From positions 1,907,219 to 1,971,218 of the forward strand of contig SCFE01000075.1 of NCBI GenBank assembly GCA_004352715.1: 64,000 nucleotides of DNA, read 5' to 3'. Below are positions 1 through 9,900 of this stretch, in pieces (positions within the stretch are counted from its first letter, which is position 1; each line of letters opens with the position of its first letter). Source of the DNA: Hofstenia miamia (lineage: Eukaryota > Xenacoelomorpha > Acoela). The notes beneath the pieces were generated by a model that saw only the letters and a list, made by a program, of their open reading frames with translations, had not been told where the DNA came from and made no database searches. A program made the position numbers and the translations under genes.

Positions 1-450
1 CTGTTCTAATTGCCGAATTTCCTGCAAGTGAGTTTCATGTTGTTTCTCTGCTTGTCTCAATGCCTTCTTGGCAGTGTCAATTTTTTTAACAATATGTGTC
101 CACTTCTCTTTAGCTTTTATGTACAAGGGTTTCTTTTTATTAAGTTCGGCCTCCCGTTCTCGCATTTCTTTTTCAATGGCGGCCAATTCACGAGCCATTT
201 TCCCAGACTCCTTTTTCAAANNNNNNNNNNNNNNNNNNNNNTTCTTGGCAGTGTCAATTTTTTTAACAATATGTGTCCACTTCTCTTTAGCTTTTATGTA
301 CAAGGGTTTCTTTTTATTAAGTTCGGCCTCCCGTTCTCGCATTTCTTTTTCAATGGCGGCCAATTCACGAGCCATTTTCCCAGACTCCTTTTTCAAAGCA
401 CGGATTTCCTCATCGAATTTTCCTTTCTTGTCATTATGCTTTTCCATTTC
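1..450 (-). CDS. SMC1: SMC1 cohesin ATPase, exon 5 (runs off the window; contains a gap)
   Basis: Coiled-coil exon of SMC1. On the minus strand it follows an AG acceptor (452-451) and reads EMEKHNDKKGKFDEEIR, then charged heptad-rich sequence containing KKKPLYIKAKEKW. This matches the family segment around LNQKRPQYIKAKE that follows the N-terminal head. The frame stays open to base 1, so the exon or gene continues to the left. Inside it, bases 65-220 and 242-397 are identical (156 bases), separated by 21 Ns. Removing one copy plus the Ns removes exactly 59 codons and gives a continuous 91-codon segment, so the duplication is probably an assembly artefact. The frame is in phase with the upstream exon. 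Confidence 0.88.
65..397. repeat. Exact 156-base duplication around a 21-N gap (likely assembly artefact)
   Basis: Bases 65-220 and 242-397 are identical and flank Ns at 221-241. The duplicated stretch lies wholly inside the SMC1 coiled-coil exon, and an SMC1 protein would not need it twice. An unmerged overlap of two contig ends is the simplest explanation. Confidence 0.85.
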
Positions 451-573
451 CTAAAAAAATATTCACTAAGAAACTGCTTTAGAAGAATGAATGTTGTTAT
501 AAAAATGTAGGGTCCTATTCGAAACATTTAAACAATACTAACTATAAAAAAAATAAACCAACGCAAATATTAC

Positions 574-830
574 CTTGGTCTTGGAATGGATTTCGTTATT
601 GCATTTGTCAATTTCGCGTTCATTATGAAAAAGCTTGAAAAGCGCTAGCTCAACTGCAGAATTAGTAAGATCCTGCTTCAGTTTATTGTACTTTTCAGCT
701 TCTGCCTTTTCAGCTTTAGCCTCTTTCTTCTCAGTAGCGATCGTTTTCTTTTTATTGTGTGACTGTTGGGTTTCTTCTTCCGCCCTTTCCATCTCTTGCT
801 TAAGTCGATCATATTCGTCGGAGTATTCTC
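574..830 (-). CDS. SMC1: SMC1 exon 4 (start of coiled coil)
   Basis: Bounded by AG (832-831) and GT (573-572). With one base carried from exon 3 it reads GEYSDEYDRLKQEMERAEEE and goes on through KEAKAEKAEAEKYNKLKQDL and LALFKLFHNEREIDKCN. This is the characteristic SMC1 stretch after the ATPase head (EYDKRKKEM, KEAKQEKEEADRYQRLK and LFKLYHNE in vertebrates). Strong heptad and charge periodicity marks the first coiled-coil arm. It ends in phase 0. Confidence 0.93.
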
Positions 831-1000
831 CTAAAGAATGTGTAACTAAAAGCAAAGCTTAGATGAAATTATACTAAATTTAAAGAACTTTAAAAATGGG
901 AAATTAGCCCATTTTTCTTTGGAGATTAATACTTCGAAATGCTTAAATTCGAATTGAATTTATTAGACATAAAATATATTGAATTTGATTGAAGACGAAC

Positions 1001-1154
1001 CTGATCGACTAATTTCCTCGAATAATGCAGTTCGTTCTTTAGGATTCTTTAAAGCAATAGACTCAACTTGTCCTTGAAAAACCAAAAAATTCCTTGCTTT
1101 GATTAAAATGCCAATTTCTTCAAGATAACCTTGGTATTCTTGTTGATTTACAAC
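1001..1154 (-). CDS. SMC1: SMC1 exon 3 (head, Q-loop region)
   Basis: Acceptor AG at 1156-1155 and donor GT at 1000-999; 51 codons plus one base. It contains [18 protein letters not shown], which includes the NFLVFQG segment carrying the Q-loop glutamine of SMC ATPases, followed by [15 protein letters not shown]. Both are diagnostic for SMC1. The Q loop couples Mg-ATP to dimerisation of the cohesin heads. Confidence 0.95.
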
Positions 1155-1370
1155 CTAAAATACAGAGAACCGTTGCAGACGAATTAAATATTGTAATAGT
1201 CTGATTGATAGTTTCATAAGTGTAAATCTAGTTAACAATTATATTATTACACCAATATAGTAAATAATTAATCTCGAATTGTAAAACATTCATTAAAATA
1301 AAAAGTATTAAAATATAAGCCATTTTATACCAATTGTTTTCATAATTTTAGTTATTAAATAGACTGCTAC

Positions 1371-1552
1371 CTTTTTGTTGAATCTGTATTCGGAACTGCT
1401 TCCAATCACGGTTCTGGTGAAAATCTTTTCGGTACCGTCGTCTTCAGAGTAAATCATTGACACAGAAGCACGATTTGAAACAGGCATTTCAACAGGAGCT
1501 CCATGTATCAAATCCTTCATTGTTTTGACACGAAGAGATGAGCTTCGTTCCC
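1371..1552 (-). CDS. SMC1: SMC1 exon 2 (ATPase head)
   Basis: Acceptor AG at 1554-1553 and donor GT at 1370-1369. It completes the glycine codon left by exon 1 and reads [20 protein letters not shown], then [16 protein letters not shown] and [13 protein letters not shown]. The SSSLRV..LIHGAP and GSSEY motifs are typical of the SMC1 N-terminal head. Length is 2 + 60 codons, ending in phase 0. Any methionine inside this exon is not the start, because the preceding exon joins in frame. Confidence 0.95.
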
Positions 1553-1845
1553 CTACATTAACATTTATAGTAAATATTTAGTAATACAATGACTAGCACA
1601 AAACTCACATGCGATTTTATGTCTTGAAATTATCAGAGACTCATTATTCGGTAGTCAATCTTGCGCAATAAATTTTTTTTATAAATATATCGTAAAGATG
1701 GAGAAGATATTGCACAGGAACTTAATGGGACATTAAATTATTCAATAAATTACCATCCAATTAAATTCGAAAAAATTAAAATTGAAAAATTTCATGTTAT
1801 GAAACAATAAAGTTATAGCTTCACATTATAATTGCAAAAAGATAC

Positions 1846-1993
1846 CTAAAACAAAGCTAATGGCATCCATTAGATTGGATTTTCCTGAACCGTTAGTGCC
1901 AATGATAGCTGTGAAATTCTGAAAAGGAATCACAACTTTGCCTTTGTAGCTCTTAAAATTTTCCAGTTCAATTCTTTCAAGCTTGCCACTCAT
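1846..1993 (-). CDS. SMC1: SMC1 exon 1 with start codon and Walker A
   Basis: SMC1 pairs with SMC3 in the cohesin ring that holds sister chromatids and shapes chromatin loops; the head binds and hydrolyses ATP. The minus-strand ATG at 1993-1991 starts [19 protein letters not shown]. The Walker A P-loop GTNGSGKSN lies at residues 32-40, followed by [10 protein letters not shown]. Donor GT is at 1845-1844; phase 1. The start fits because SMC1 proteins begin a few residues before the LExxNFKSYKG strand. Exons 1 to 4 join in frame to 247 codons. Introns are only 123 to 293 bases, in contrast to the exchanger gene next door. The distant parts (hinge, C-terminal head) lie outside the window. SMC1A and SMC1B paralogues cannot be separated from this region alone. 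Confidence 0.95.
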
Positions 1994-2527
1994 TTCTAAA
2001 ATAAACTAAACACATTTGAAATTTCAATGATGTTTAAGAAAATTAAAATTTTATGTAAAATCTGGCACAGATTCTGTTTGTAGGAATTTCTTATGTATTT
2101 ATTAGGCTTTGTTAAATGAATGATCCAAATAGCAATCCTTAACTATAGAAGTATATAAGTATCCATATTCAAAAGAGAAATTCTTACATATATTGAAGCA
2201 AAAATTGTTATACCGCTTCATCTCATGTATGGATATGAGTGAATTTAGTATATTGCTTTCGTTTTCCCAATGGTTTCTGCATTAAAGCTTGATACACAAA
2301 AATTTAAATACCATTTATCAAAAATGTATTGATTAAAAAATCAAGAACTCGATGATGAAAACAATTATTTATTAAAAGAGTACACTTGGACCCTAGAAAG
2401 TGCGTGAATACCTTAAATTGCCTTTACTCACAATAACCAGTCGCTCAAATGTTAATATATATTTCCTTTCACTATTGCATTTTGATGCAAATTTCGTTGT
2501 GTGTTTTAAGTGAATACATACATACAT

Positions 2528-2569
<42 letters not shown>

Positions 2570-4593
2570 ACATATTCAGAATATTTTTGTATTTTTTTAT
2601 TGTCAACATTTTTAGGATTAAAAATTATATATATATATTTGTCTTCCTTGCTAAGAAAAATGGCTCATCATTCTGTGTAAGTATTTCAACAATGCAATAC
2701 TTTATTTCTAATATATTCTAAAAACATCTGTGTGCAATAATGTATTCTATTAATGAAAAGAATTGAGCTAATTTCATAAAATTTTTCAGTTATTAATTTG
2801 TATTCGTTTTTACGAACATTGACAAAATATAATGTTAGATTTGAGAAACGTTTTTAAAAGTAGTGATGGAATAGTGTTACTGCAGATGTCTCAATTTCGT
2901 TTGTCTCTAATTTAATGATACGACCAGTTTGCAATAGACCTATACTAAGTAGAAATAAATTTAAGACATTTAATAAAATAAGAAGGCTATGACCAAATTC
3001 CCAACTGTAAAATATTTCAACAAACACAGAAAAAGCATGTGATAATTAATCAGCCTAATATTTTACGAAACTGCAACAACGGTATGGGAGAGTAGACCTT
3101 GCATTAGAAAAAATATTCAACTACTACTAACATGTGATTCATGTGAAGAAGTTTTACTTCTCATTTTATGCCATGCTTGAATCCATTTTATTCGAGTACT
3201 CCGAGGAAACTATGGGCGTATTAGGATTCTTGAGTCATGTCGGTAATGTTTTGTTACATTGTTAATATCCTACGTATATAATGAGGATCCCAGGATGATA
3301 GTATCTCCGATGTTCGCTATGATGACAAATTATGCTGCAATAAAGGAAATTCGTGAAGGATGGAAGAACTTCAAAAAGAACATATTTTATTACTGTCCTA
3401 ATTGTAATGCAAACTTATATAGAAATGATTTTCTATCTATCATAAAAAAGTTTGCATGCATTGTTGTTCACATAGTGTAGAATCGGTTGGGTGATTCTAG
3501 TGAACAAGAAGAGAATACAGTTTAAACTATTTCCTATTTACAAATGCTTCGTTCTTTATATACACTGCTATTAACAATATGTACAAAGCGCGAGGTCTGG
3601 CCGATAAATAATAACTACCGGCCGATGCTACAATAGACATATTAAAAATTTTCAATTAAGGTATTTTTACAGTACGCCAATGTTTCTAAAAACGAACATG
3701 CCAAAAAACAATGTTCTAATATGCATGAAACCTTATGACTAAAATATTTTTAATGCAAATAATCAAAAAATAAAAAATATTATAAATAAAAAATTCTAGA
3801 AATTCAAGTGGTGCTAAATAGGCTAAAATATTCCTGGAATTTTAATTAGCCTGTGGTTTCAGTTTTCTTGTTAACCACTCAAAATATTAAATTGTTAATC
3901 ATCTCCTTAAATCTGAAAGAATTTATAGTTAAATATTGGGCAGTAACTCATGCTATACTCTGTTGTGCAGAATAGTATTTCACTGATTATAGAATGACTA
4001 ATTGATGCATGCTCATCAATTGTAAGCAGTAATCTATATAATTCGAGGAAATTACTATTTCAAAATCTAATGTATGTAACTTTCTTAAATTACTAACATA
4101 ACTGCAAAATTCAAAATAGATGTCTAGAGTGGCGCTGACGCGTGGGAGATTCTTCCACAGTACACAGTTTTTTCCTATGAATATTTACAATATGAGGTTG
4201 TGATTGAAATATGTAATTAGAAATATCCGAATTTCACAAAATTTATAACCGATTTTCATAAAGAACAGACGGTATTGTAATAACAGCACAGTGGGAACAA
4301 AAATAATTGTGTAAAAATCTATTTTAGGTAAGAAAACACAGATTTTTTTACAAACAAGAGGAGCCTAAGCACACCCTCGTTTCTAGTTTTTACGCCAATT
4401 CATGTTTGCAATATATGCGGGAAACAAAACGGTTTACAAAATTTTGTAAACGCAGTAATAATTTTTTGTAAATATAACCGTTTGCTTTAAGTTGTTTTAA
4501 GTATACTTGCTGGTATCAATTCTAGTTTAGTTAACACATTTATACATAATTCTTGTTAGCGATAATAATAATCAATAAACTACACCTTTTTCC
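1994..4593. other. Intergenic 5' flank between SMC1 and the exchanger, left part
   Basis: This holds the presumed SMC1 promoter just right of 1993, AT-rich and without a motif I would call, and a CA/TA microsatellite near 2515-2575. At 3090-3250 a few plus-strand segments look faintly protein-like (for example ESILFEYSEETMGVLGFLSH) but are broken by stops and match nothing I recognise. An open frame at 3259-3480 has no recognisable domain. No RNA gene seen. Confidence 0.6.
2515..2575. repeat. Compound microsatellite (CATA)n(CA)n(TA)n
   Basis: A short CATA run passes into CA repeats and then about 12 TA units. Confidence 0.95.
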
Positions 4594-4735
4594 AATTAAA
4601 TTGGCACAACTAACATTTAAATTGTCGCAACTAACATTTAATATGTCACAACTAACATTTCATTTGTCACAACTAACATTTAAATTGGCACAACTAACAT
4701 TCAATTTGTCACAACTAACTTTTAATTTGTCACAA
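4594..4735. repeat. 21-base minisatellite, about 6.7 copies
   Basis: Six full units of 21 bases starting at 4610, plus a partial leading unit, with a consensus near CTAACATTTAAATTGTCACAA. Because 21 is a multiple of three the array stays open as a repeated heptapeptide (LTFxLSQ). I see no sign that it is a real protein. Confidence 0.93.
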
Positions 4736-4999
4736 TTGTAAATCATAAATTTAATTACTAATCTTTATTGTTTTAGGGTATTAAAACAAAAAATTTATCT
4801 TTTCCGCTTAATTGGCAGGGTTTTTTAAATTTGATCTTCGTGTTCAAAAATTAGAATGTTTTTTTAAATTAGGAATCGAACCCACTTCTTGACAACTGTA
4901 TATACACATTGAAAACAAATTATATTTATTAATTCATATTATGTAATATATACGAATATATATTTCTAAAAAAGGCATTGATATATATATATATATATA

Positions 5000-5999
5000 N
5001 NNNNNNNNNNNNNNNNNNNNNNNNNNNNNNNNNNNNNNNNNNNNNNNNNNNNNNNNNNNNNNNNNNNNNNNNNNNNNNNNNNNNNNNNNNNNNNNNNNNN
5101 NNNNNNNNNNNNNNNNNNNNNNNNNNNNNNNNNNNNNNNNNNNNNNNNNNNNNNNNNNNNNNNNNNNNNNNNNNNNNNNNNNNNNNNNNNNNNNNNNNNN
5201 NNNNNNNNNNNNNNNNNNNNNNNNNNNNNNNNNNNNNNNNNNNNNNNNNNNNNNNNNNNNNNNNNNNNNNNNNNNNNNNNNNNNNNNNNNNNNNNNNNNN
5301 NNNNNNNNNNNNNNNNNNNNNNNNNNNNNNNNNNNNNNNNNNNNNNNNNNNNNNNNNNNNNNNNNNNNNNNNNNNNNNNNNNNNNNNNNNNNNNNNNNNN
5401 NNNNNNNNNNNNNNNNNNNNNNNNNNNNNNNNNNNNNNNNNNNNNNNNNNNNNNNNNNNNNNNNNNNNNNNNNNNNNNNNNNNNNNNNNNNNNNNNNNNN
5501 NNNNNNNNNNNNNNNNNNNNNNNNNNNNNNNNNNNNNNNNNNNNNNNNNNNNNNNNNNNNNNNNNNNNNNNNNNNNNNNNNNNNNNNNNNNNNNNNNNNN
5601 NNNNNNNNNNNNNNNNNNNNNNNNNNNNNNNNNNNNNNNNNNNNNNNNNNNNNNNNNNNNNNNNNNNNNNNNNNNNNNNNNNNNNNNNNNNNNNNNNNNN
5701 NNNNNNNNNNNNNNNNNNNNNNNNNNNNNNNNNNNNNNNNNNNNNNNNNNNNNNNNNNNNNNNNNNNNNNNNNNNNNNNNNNNNNNNNNNNNNNNNNNNN
5801 NNNNNNNNNNNNNNNNNNNNNNNNNNNNNNNNNNNNNNNNNNNNNNNNNNNNNNNNNNNNNNNNNNNNNNNNNNNNNNNNNNNNNNNNNNNNNNNNNNNN
5901 NNNNNNNNNNNNNNNNNNNNNNNNNNNNNNNNNNNNNNNNNNNNNNNNNNNNNNNNNNNNNNNNNNNNNNNNNNNNNNNNNNNNNNNNNNNNNNNNNNN
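5000..5999. other. Assembly gap of exactly 1000 Ns
   Basis: The gap starts straight after a TA microsatellite (4980-4999), a common break point. The round size suggests a placeholder length. The unobserved first exon of the exchanger could lie here. Confidence 0.95.
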
Positions 6000-6752
6000 T
6001 CGCTAGGTTAGTTCACTAAATTTTACTATGAAGAAATTTATTTTTATGCCATGGTACAAAAACTAAAATATATACATGAAGAGACATATTAATAGGCTCT
6101 TCCAATGGGGTAGAGATGGGTGAGGCCCTTGGGGCGGGGTGGGATTGAGTAGAGATGAAATCTCGCAACATGGGTTTTGCTAGAACTATTATATAAGGGT
6201 GTTTTTATTGATTTCCAAAATCAATTTCCAAAATCAATGACAATGGCAAGCAAAGGACATTCCATTTAACTGGGAAACGTTTATTACTGCTACTACTCCA
6301 TCTCAGAAACAATTCATCTGCATAATGCCGCATTTAGTGAAAAATAAACAACTTGTCAAAAATGCTTTTCAAAATTATTTATTCTTAACATAGCAAATAT
6401 CAAGGTGGTTAAAAGTATATTTGAAGGGGACTTAGAAAATATTATTATGTTTATTAAATGCTAACAGTAAATCTGAAAAATTACTTTTTTTGCAATTTGA
6501 TATTTCTTCAAATTTCTGTAAAATAGCTTAATACGTGCAACTTTTGCACAAACTTAAGAATCATGAGTCTCTCTTTTTTGATAAACCTAAATAATTTGCT
6601 TTCTATTCGACAAATACTATGCTATCACTATGTCACTTAGTGAGTATTTATCTTTATTTTTATTGTTCAGAAGCTTGTTAGTGCCATCTATCGGTTGAAC
6701 ATTTCAGTCTCTCCAATTGTTTATGAAAAATTGACAATATTATGTTTGTTAG
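6000..6752. other. Flank or intron upstream of the first visible exchanger exon
   Basis: It carries a G-rich patch at 6107-6143 (runs GGGG, GGG, GGGG, GGGG, GGG) in otherwise AT-rich DNA. No exon with a signal peptide that I could support. Confidence 0.6.
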
Positions 6753-6953
6753 GCAATGTCTTGTCCAAAAGAATACAAATGCAGCGACAGAGGATTAATT
6801 TTGCCAATAACCAACGAATCCGATTGGCCAACATGGGTGCGTGTTTGCGTATACAGTGCTGGACTTATTTATTGCTTTATGGGCATAGCCATTATAGCAG
6901 ACATCTTCATGTGTGCGATTGAAAAAATTACATCAAGTACTCGGAAAATAAAG
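6753..6953 (+). CDS. NCX: Na+/Ca2+ exchanger (SLC8/NCX), first visible exon: N-terminus and TM1
   Basis: NCX proteins move Ca2+ out across the plasma membrane in exchange for Na+ (3 Na+ per Ca2+ in the characterised family). This exon reads MSCPKEYKCSDRGLILPI, matching the family ectodomain pattern C....C..GvILPI. The two cysteines and an NES glycosylation sequon agree with an extracellular N-terminus. TM1 follows (roughly residues 27-52), with IYCFMGIAIIADIFM and IEKITSS at its end. A stop lies just upstream of ATG 6756 in the same frame, and TTTGTTAG at 6745-6752 is a good acceptor. I therefore read this as an internal exon opening with GCA-ATG, with the signal peptide on an unseen upstream exon; ATG 6756 as a true start is the alternative. 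Donor GT is at 6954-6955, phase 0. Eleven exons join in frame to 558 codons in the window. Confidence 0.92.
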
Positions 6954-9900
6954 GTAAGCAGTAAGAACTAAATTTTTACAAGAAAATCTTATTTTCTGAA
7001 CAAAATACATACTGTTTAAACCTCAACTGTATAACTGTAACTCGAGAACAATTTCTTAAATATCTATATACAATTTGTTACGTTAATTCAGTCTCAGTAC
7101 TGACATATCTATGTAGGTCCAAATCTTCATGCTCCTTTATTAACTATGAGGGCGGAATCCAGAATTTTAGAGAGGGAAATTGCAAAATATTTAAAAACAC
7201 TGTTTTATTAAATATTTTAAAATTAAGTTTTTTCACATATTTATTATTAATCAATTAATAAATAATTTTTGCTTTTATTATTTCACCTTTTGTTTCCCCC
7301 AACCTCTTTCCCTCTTATATCACCAATAATGCCTACAGTATGTGATAAGTAGCCGTGAATATTCGAACTGTTCAAATAATTTTAGGAAAGTTAATTTTTG
7401 AGCATCACAAGTGACAATGTGCTTCCCATGTTTGTAAAAGTTTACGTTAACTTCTTATATTTTTTGGTAATTGTGGTTTTAAGAAAGATAGTGTTTTACT
7501 GCCTTTTGGTTGCATAAAATGATATTATAATACTTAATTCTTCAGAAGAATTTAATAAAGCAAAAATACAACAAAAGTATTCAAGGCAAGACAAGCAGTT
7601 GATTAGCATTTTGAATCATGTGATGCGAGAAATAGGCATTAAATTAGGTTAATTTGAATAATAGTGGTTCGTGTGCCTGAAAAGTATCTATACTTAATCA
7701 TCGTTTCATTTTTTGCCAGCAGAGGTATCTGCAGCAATAACGTTTACGTATTCAAGTCAAAGCATAAGAAGAGGTTTTAAATACTCTGGAATTAAATGTA
7801 TCCGACTATTGAGGTTTTCGAGTCTACGATGGGAATACCCAAATAGGTATTATATTCAAATGCTCGACCACTAGCATAATATCACAAAAATAGCATATGT
7901 GGTTTTATGATAACTCTGTCACCAAGCAACCACATAAAAGTAAGTCTTTGTTTGAAATCATAGTTATTGGAATTCATTCTAACTTTATTATTTTCATATT
8001 CAATAAGGAAAAATCGCTGTGAACAAATCATCTGTTCCCTGAATTTTTAAAGGCATTCCTCCCACATTTTATTAGCATTATTAGTGTACACTTCCACCTA
8101 CACTTGATTTTAAATGTTGAAATTATGGATATTTAATTGCACTCGATTCAATTGTGTGTTTCAAATAAACATTTGCAATTGTATACTATTCAAAAATCTA
8201 AATTGAAATTTCAAATTTCCACAAAATTAAGATGTAAAACATTAATTAGCAAGCCCGCCAATTATATTGGTAGACGTCGGACGTAAGAGAAATCCATAGA
8301 TAAATTTTAGGAAATCACGGATTTTTATGAACTCCCAGAAATCATATGGTGAGAAAATTGTGAATTTTGACGATCATATTATGTAGATAGGATTTTACCT
8401 AAGTAAGTGTAGATCCAATGCATGTCCAGATTCGAGGAGAATGGTCGACCCAACCCATTGGTCTAGGAATTCGCAATCCGATCGTTTCGTTAGTAATACA
8501 TTTCAAATTCAAAATCAGCTTAAGAATAGTAAATTTGACAATAAATGTATATTTTAAGTTCAACTTTTTAATGCAATCAACTCGAATTGCATAATGCAAC
8601 TATGTAAAGTATTATTACTTTAAGTTAAATATAGCAATAGTTCACTATAATTATATCATTATTTTTGTCTTTATATGATGGAAAAGAATTGCGTTTATTA
8701 GTTGTTTTTGTGGGTCACTTGTCACTGCCAGTGGAAGGAAAATATTCAATTTAATCTATATACAAATTGTACAAATTTATTAAATTCATTTATGAATGGT
8801 TCAATAAAAGAATACGATATCCATTTAACTTCACGAAGTTTCAACTTTGATGGCTGTGATTATTCTCAAAGGTTGTAAGGTTCATATAGTTTTTCTCAGG
8901 GTGGCATCTGAAGATAAAACTTTTAACAGTGCTTGCTACAATGGTTCTGATTTTTAGTAACGCATTTGCTATATATTTACGTTTTAATTATTTGCTGATA
9001 AATTAATTTTGATTTTTATTCGTTTTGTATTACTCCCCGTTTATTTAATGAAACAGAATTAAAATATCCAGCAGTAACTAGAAATACTTAGGCGCTACAG
9101 CTTTCTTAAAAGTATATTAAAAATAGTTATCTATCAAGAGCTCTTTCAAAATAACAGAAAGGAAAACTTACAGATACGTTCTTTTAAACATTACTTTAAA
9201 TATTGCCTTGAAACAACAATTGTACAAATGAATAAGGCAATTAAACAGCCTAATGGGAGGGGGAAGCTTTTCTTAAAATTGCATTATTTCATTCTATAAA
9301 CCACATATAAAAATTTTATTTGAAATTGTGTTCTTGCTACAATTAAATGCTGAGGATATTGCAAACGCTAAAACTTTAGATACTTTTGAAAAAGATTGAG
9401 CAGTGAAAATTCACATCATCTAACTGTAAGGACTGATACATAAAAAGATTAAAATCAATACTTAGCATAGCAGAAATATTTCTCCATATCTAGATTTTAT
9501 TTAATAAAATATTGTTGTCCGCACTATTGAATGCGTAAACCTAGATAAAATTATTCAATCGTTGGATAAGGAGAAGCAATTATGAGTAAGAATGGCGTAT
9601 TTAGTGCCATTTGAAAAAATCTCTTTCAGTGAATGTGAAGACCATAAATAGGTTTCTATTTTTTTATGATAAGAATAAAATATGTTTCATTAATCTTGAT
9701 TCCTTAATTTTTGTTTTTCATTAGCAGAGATTTGCTTTGTTATTAAAAACAAGAATATCGCCTTCAGTGTTGAAGTGCTTCTATTCTTTGTAGATGTCAT
9801 AAAAAATATCATTGTGCATCACTGTACATTAGATATTTCTTTGATAATTTCTCTCAGTCATAATATAATCTGAAATGTATATACAGATATTAACAGTCAG

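Noticed and set aside
4553-4741. 62-codon open frame with heptapeptide repeats
   Set aside because: It is the translation of a 21-base minisatellite; the frame stays open only because the unit length is a multiple of three.
4978-6006. A 342-codon open frame
   Set aside because: It consists almost wholly of Ns; only the gap keeps it open.
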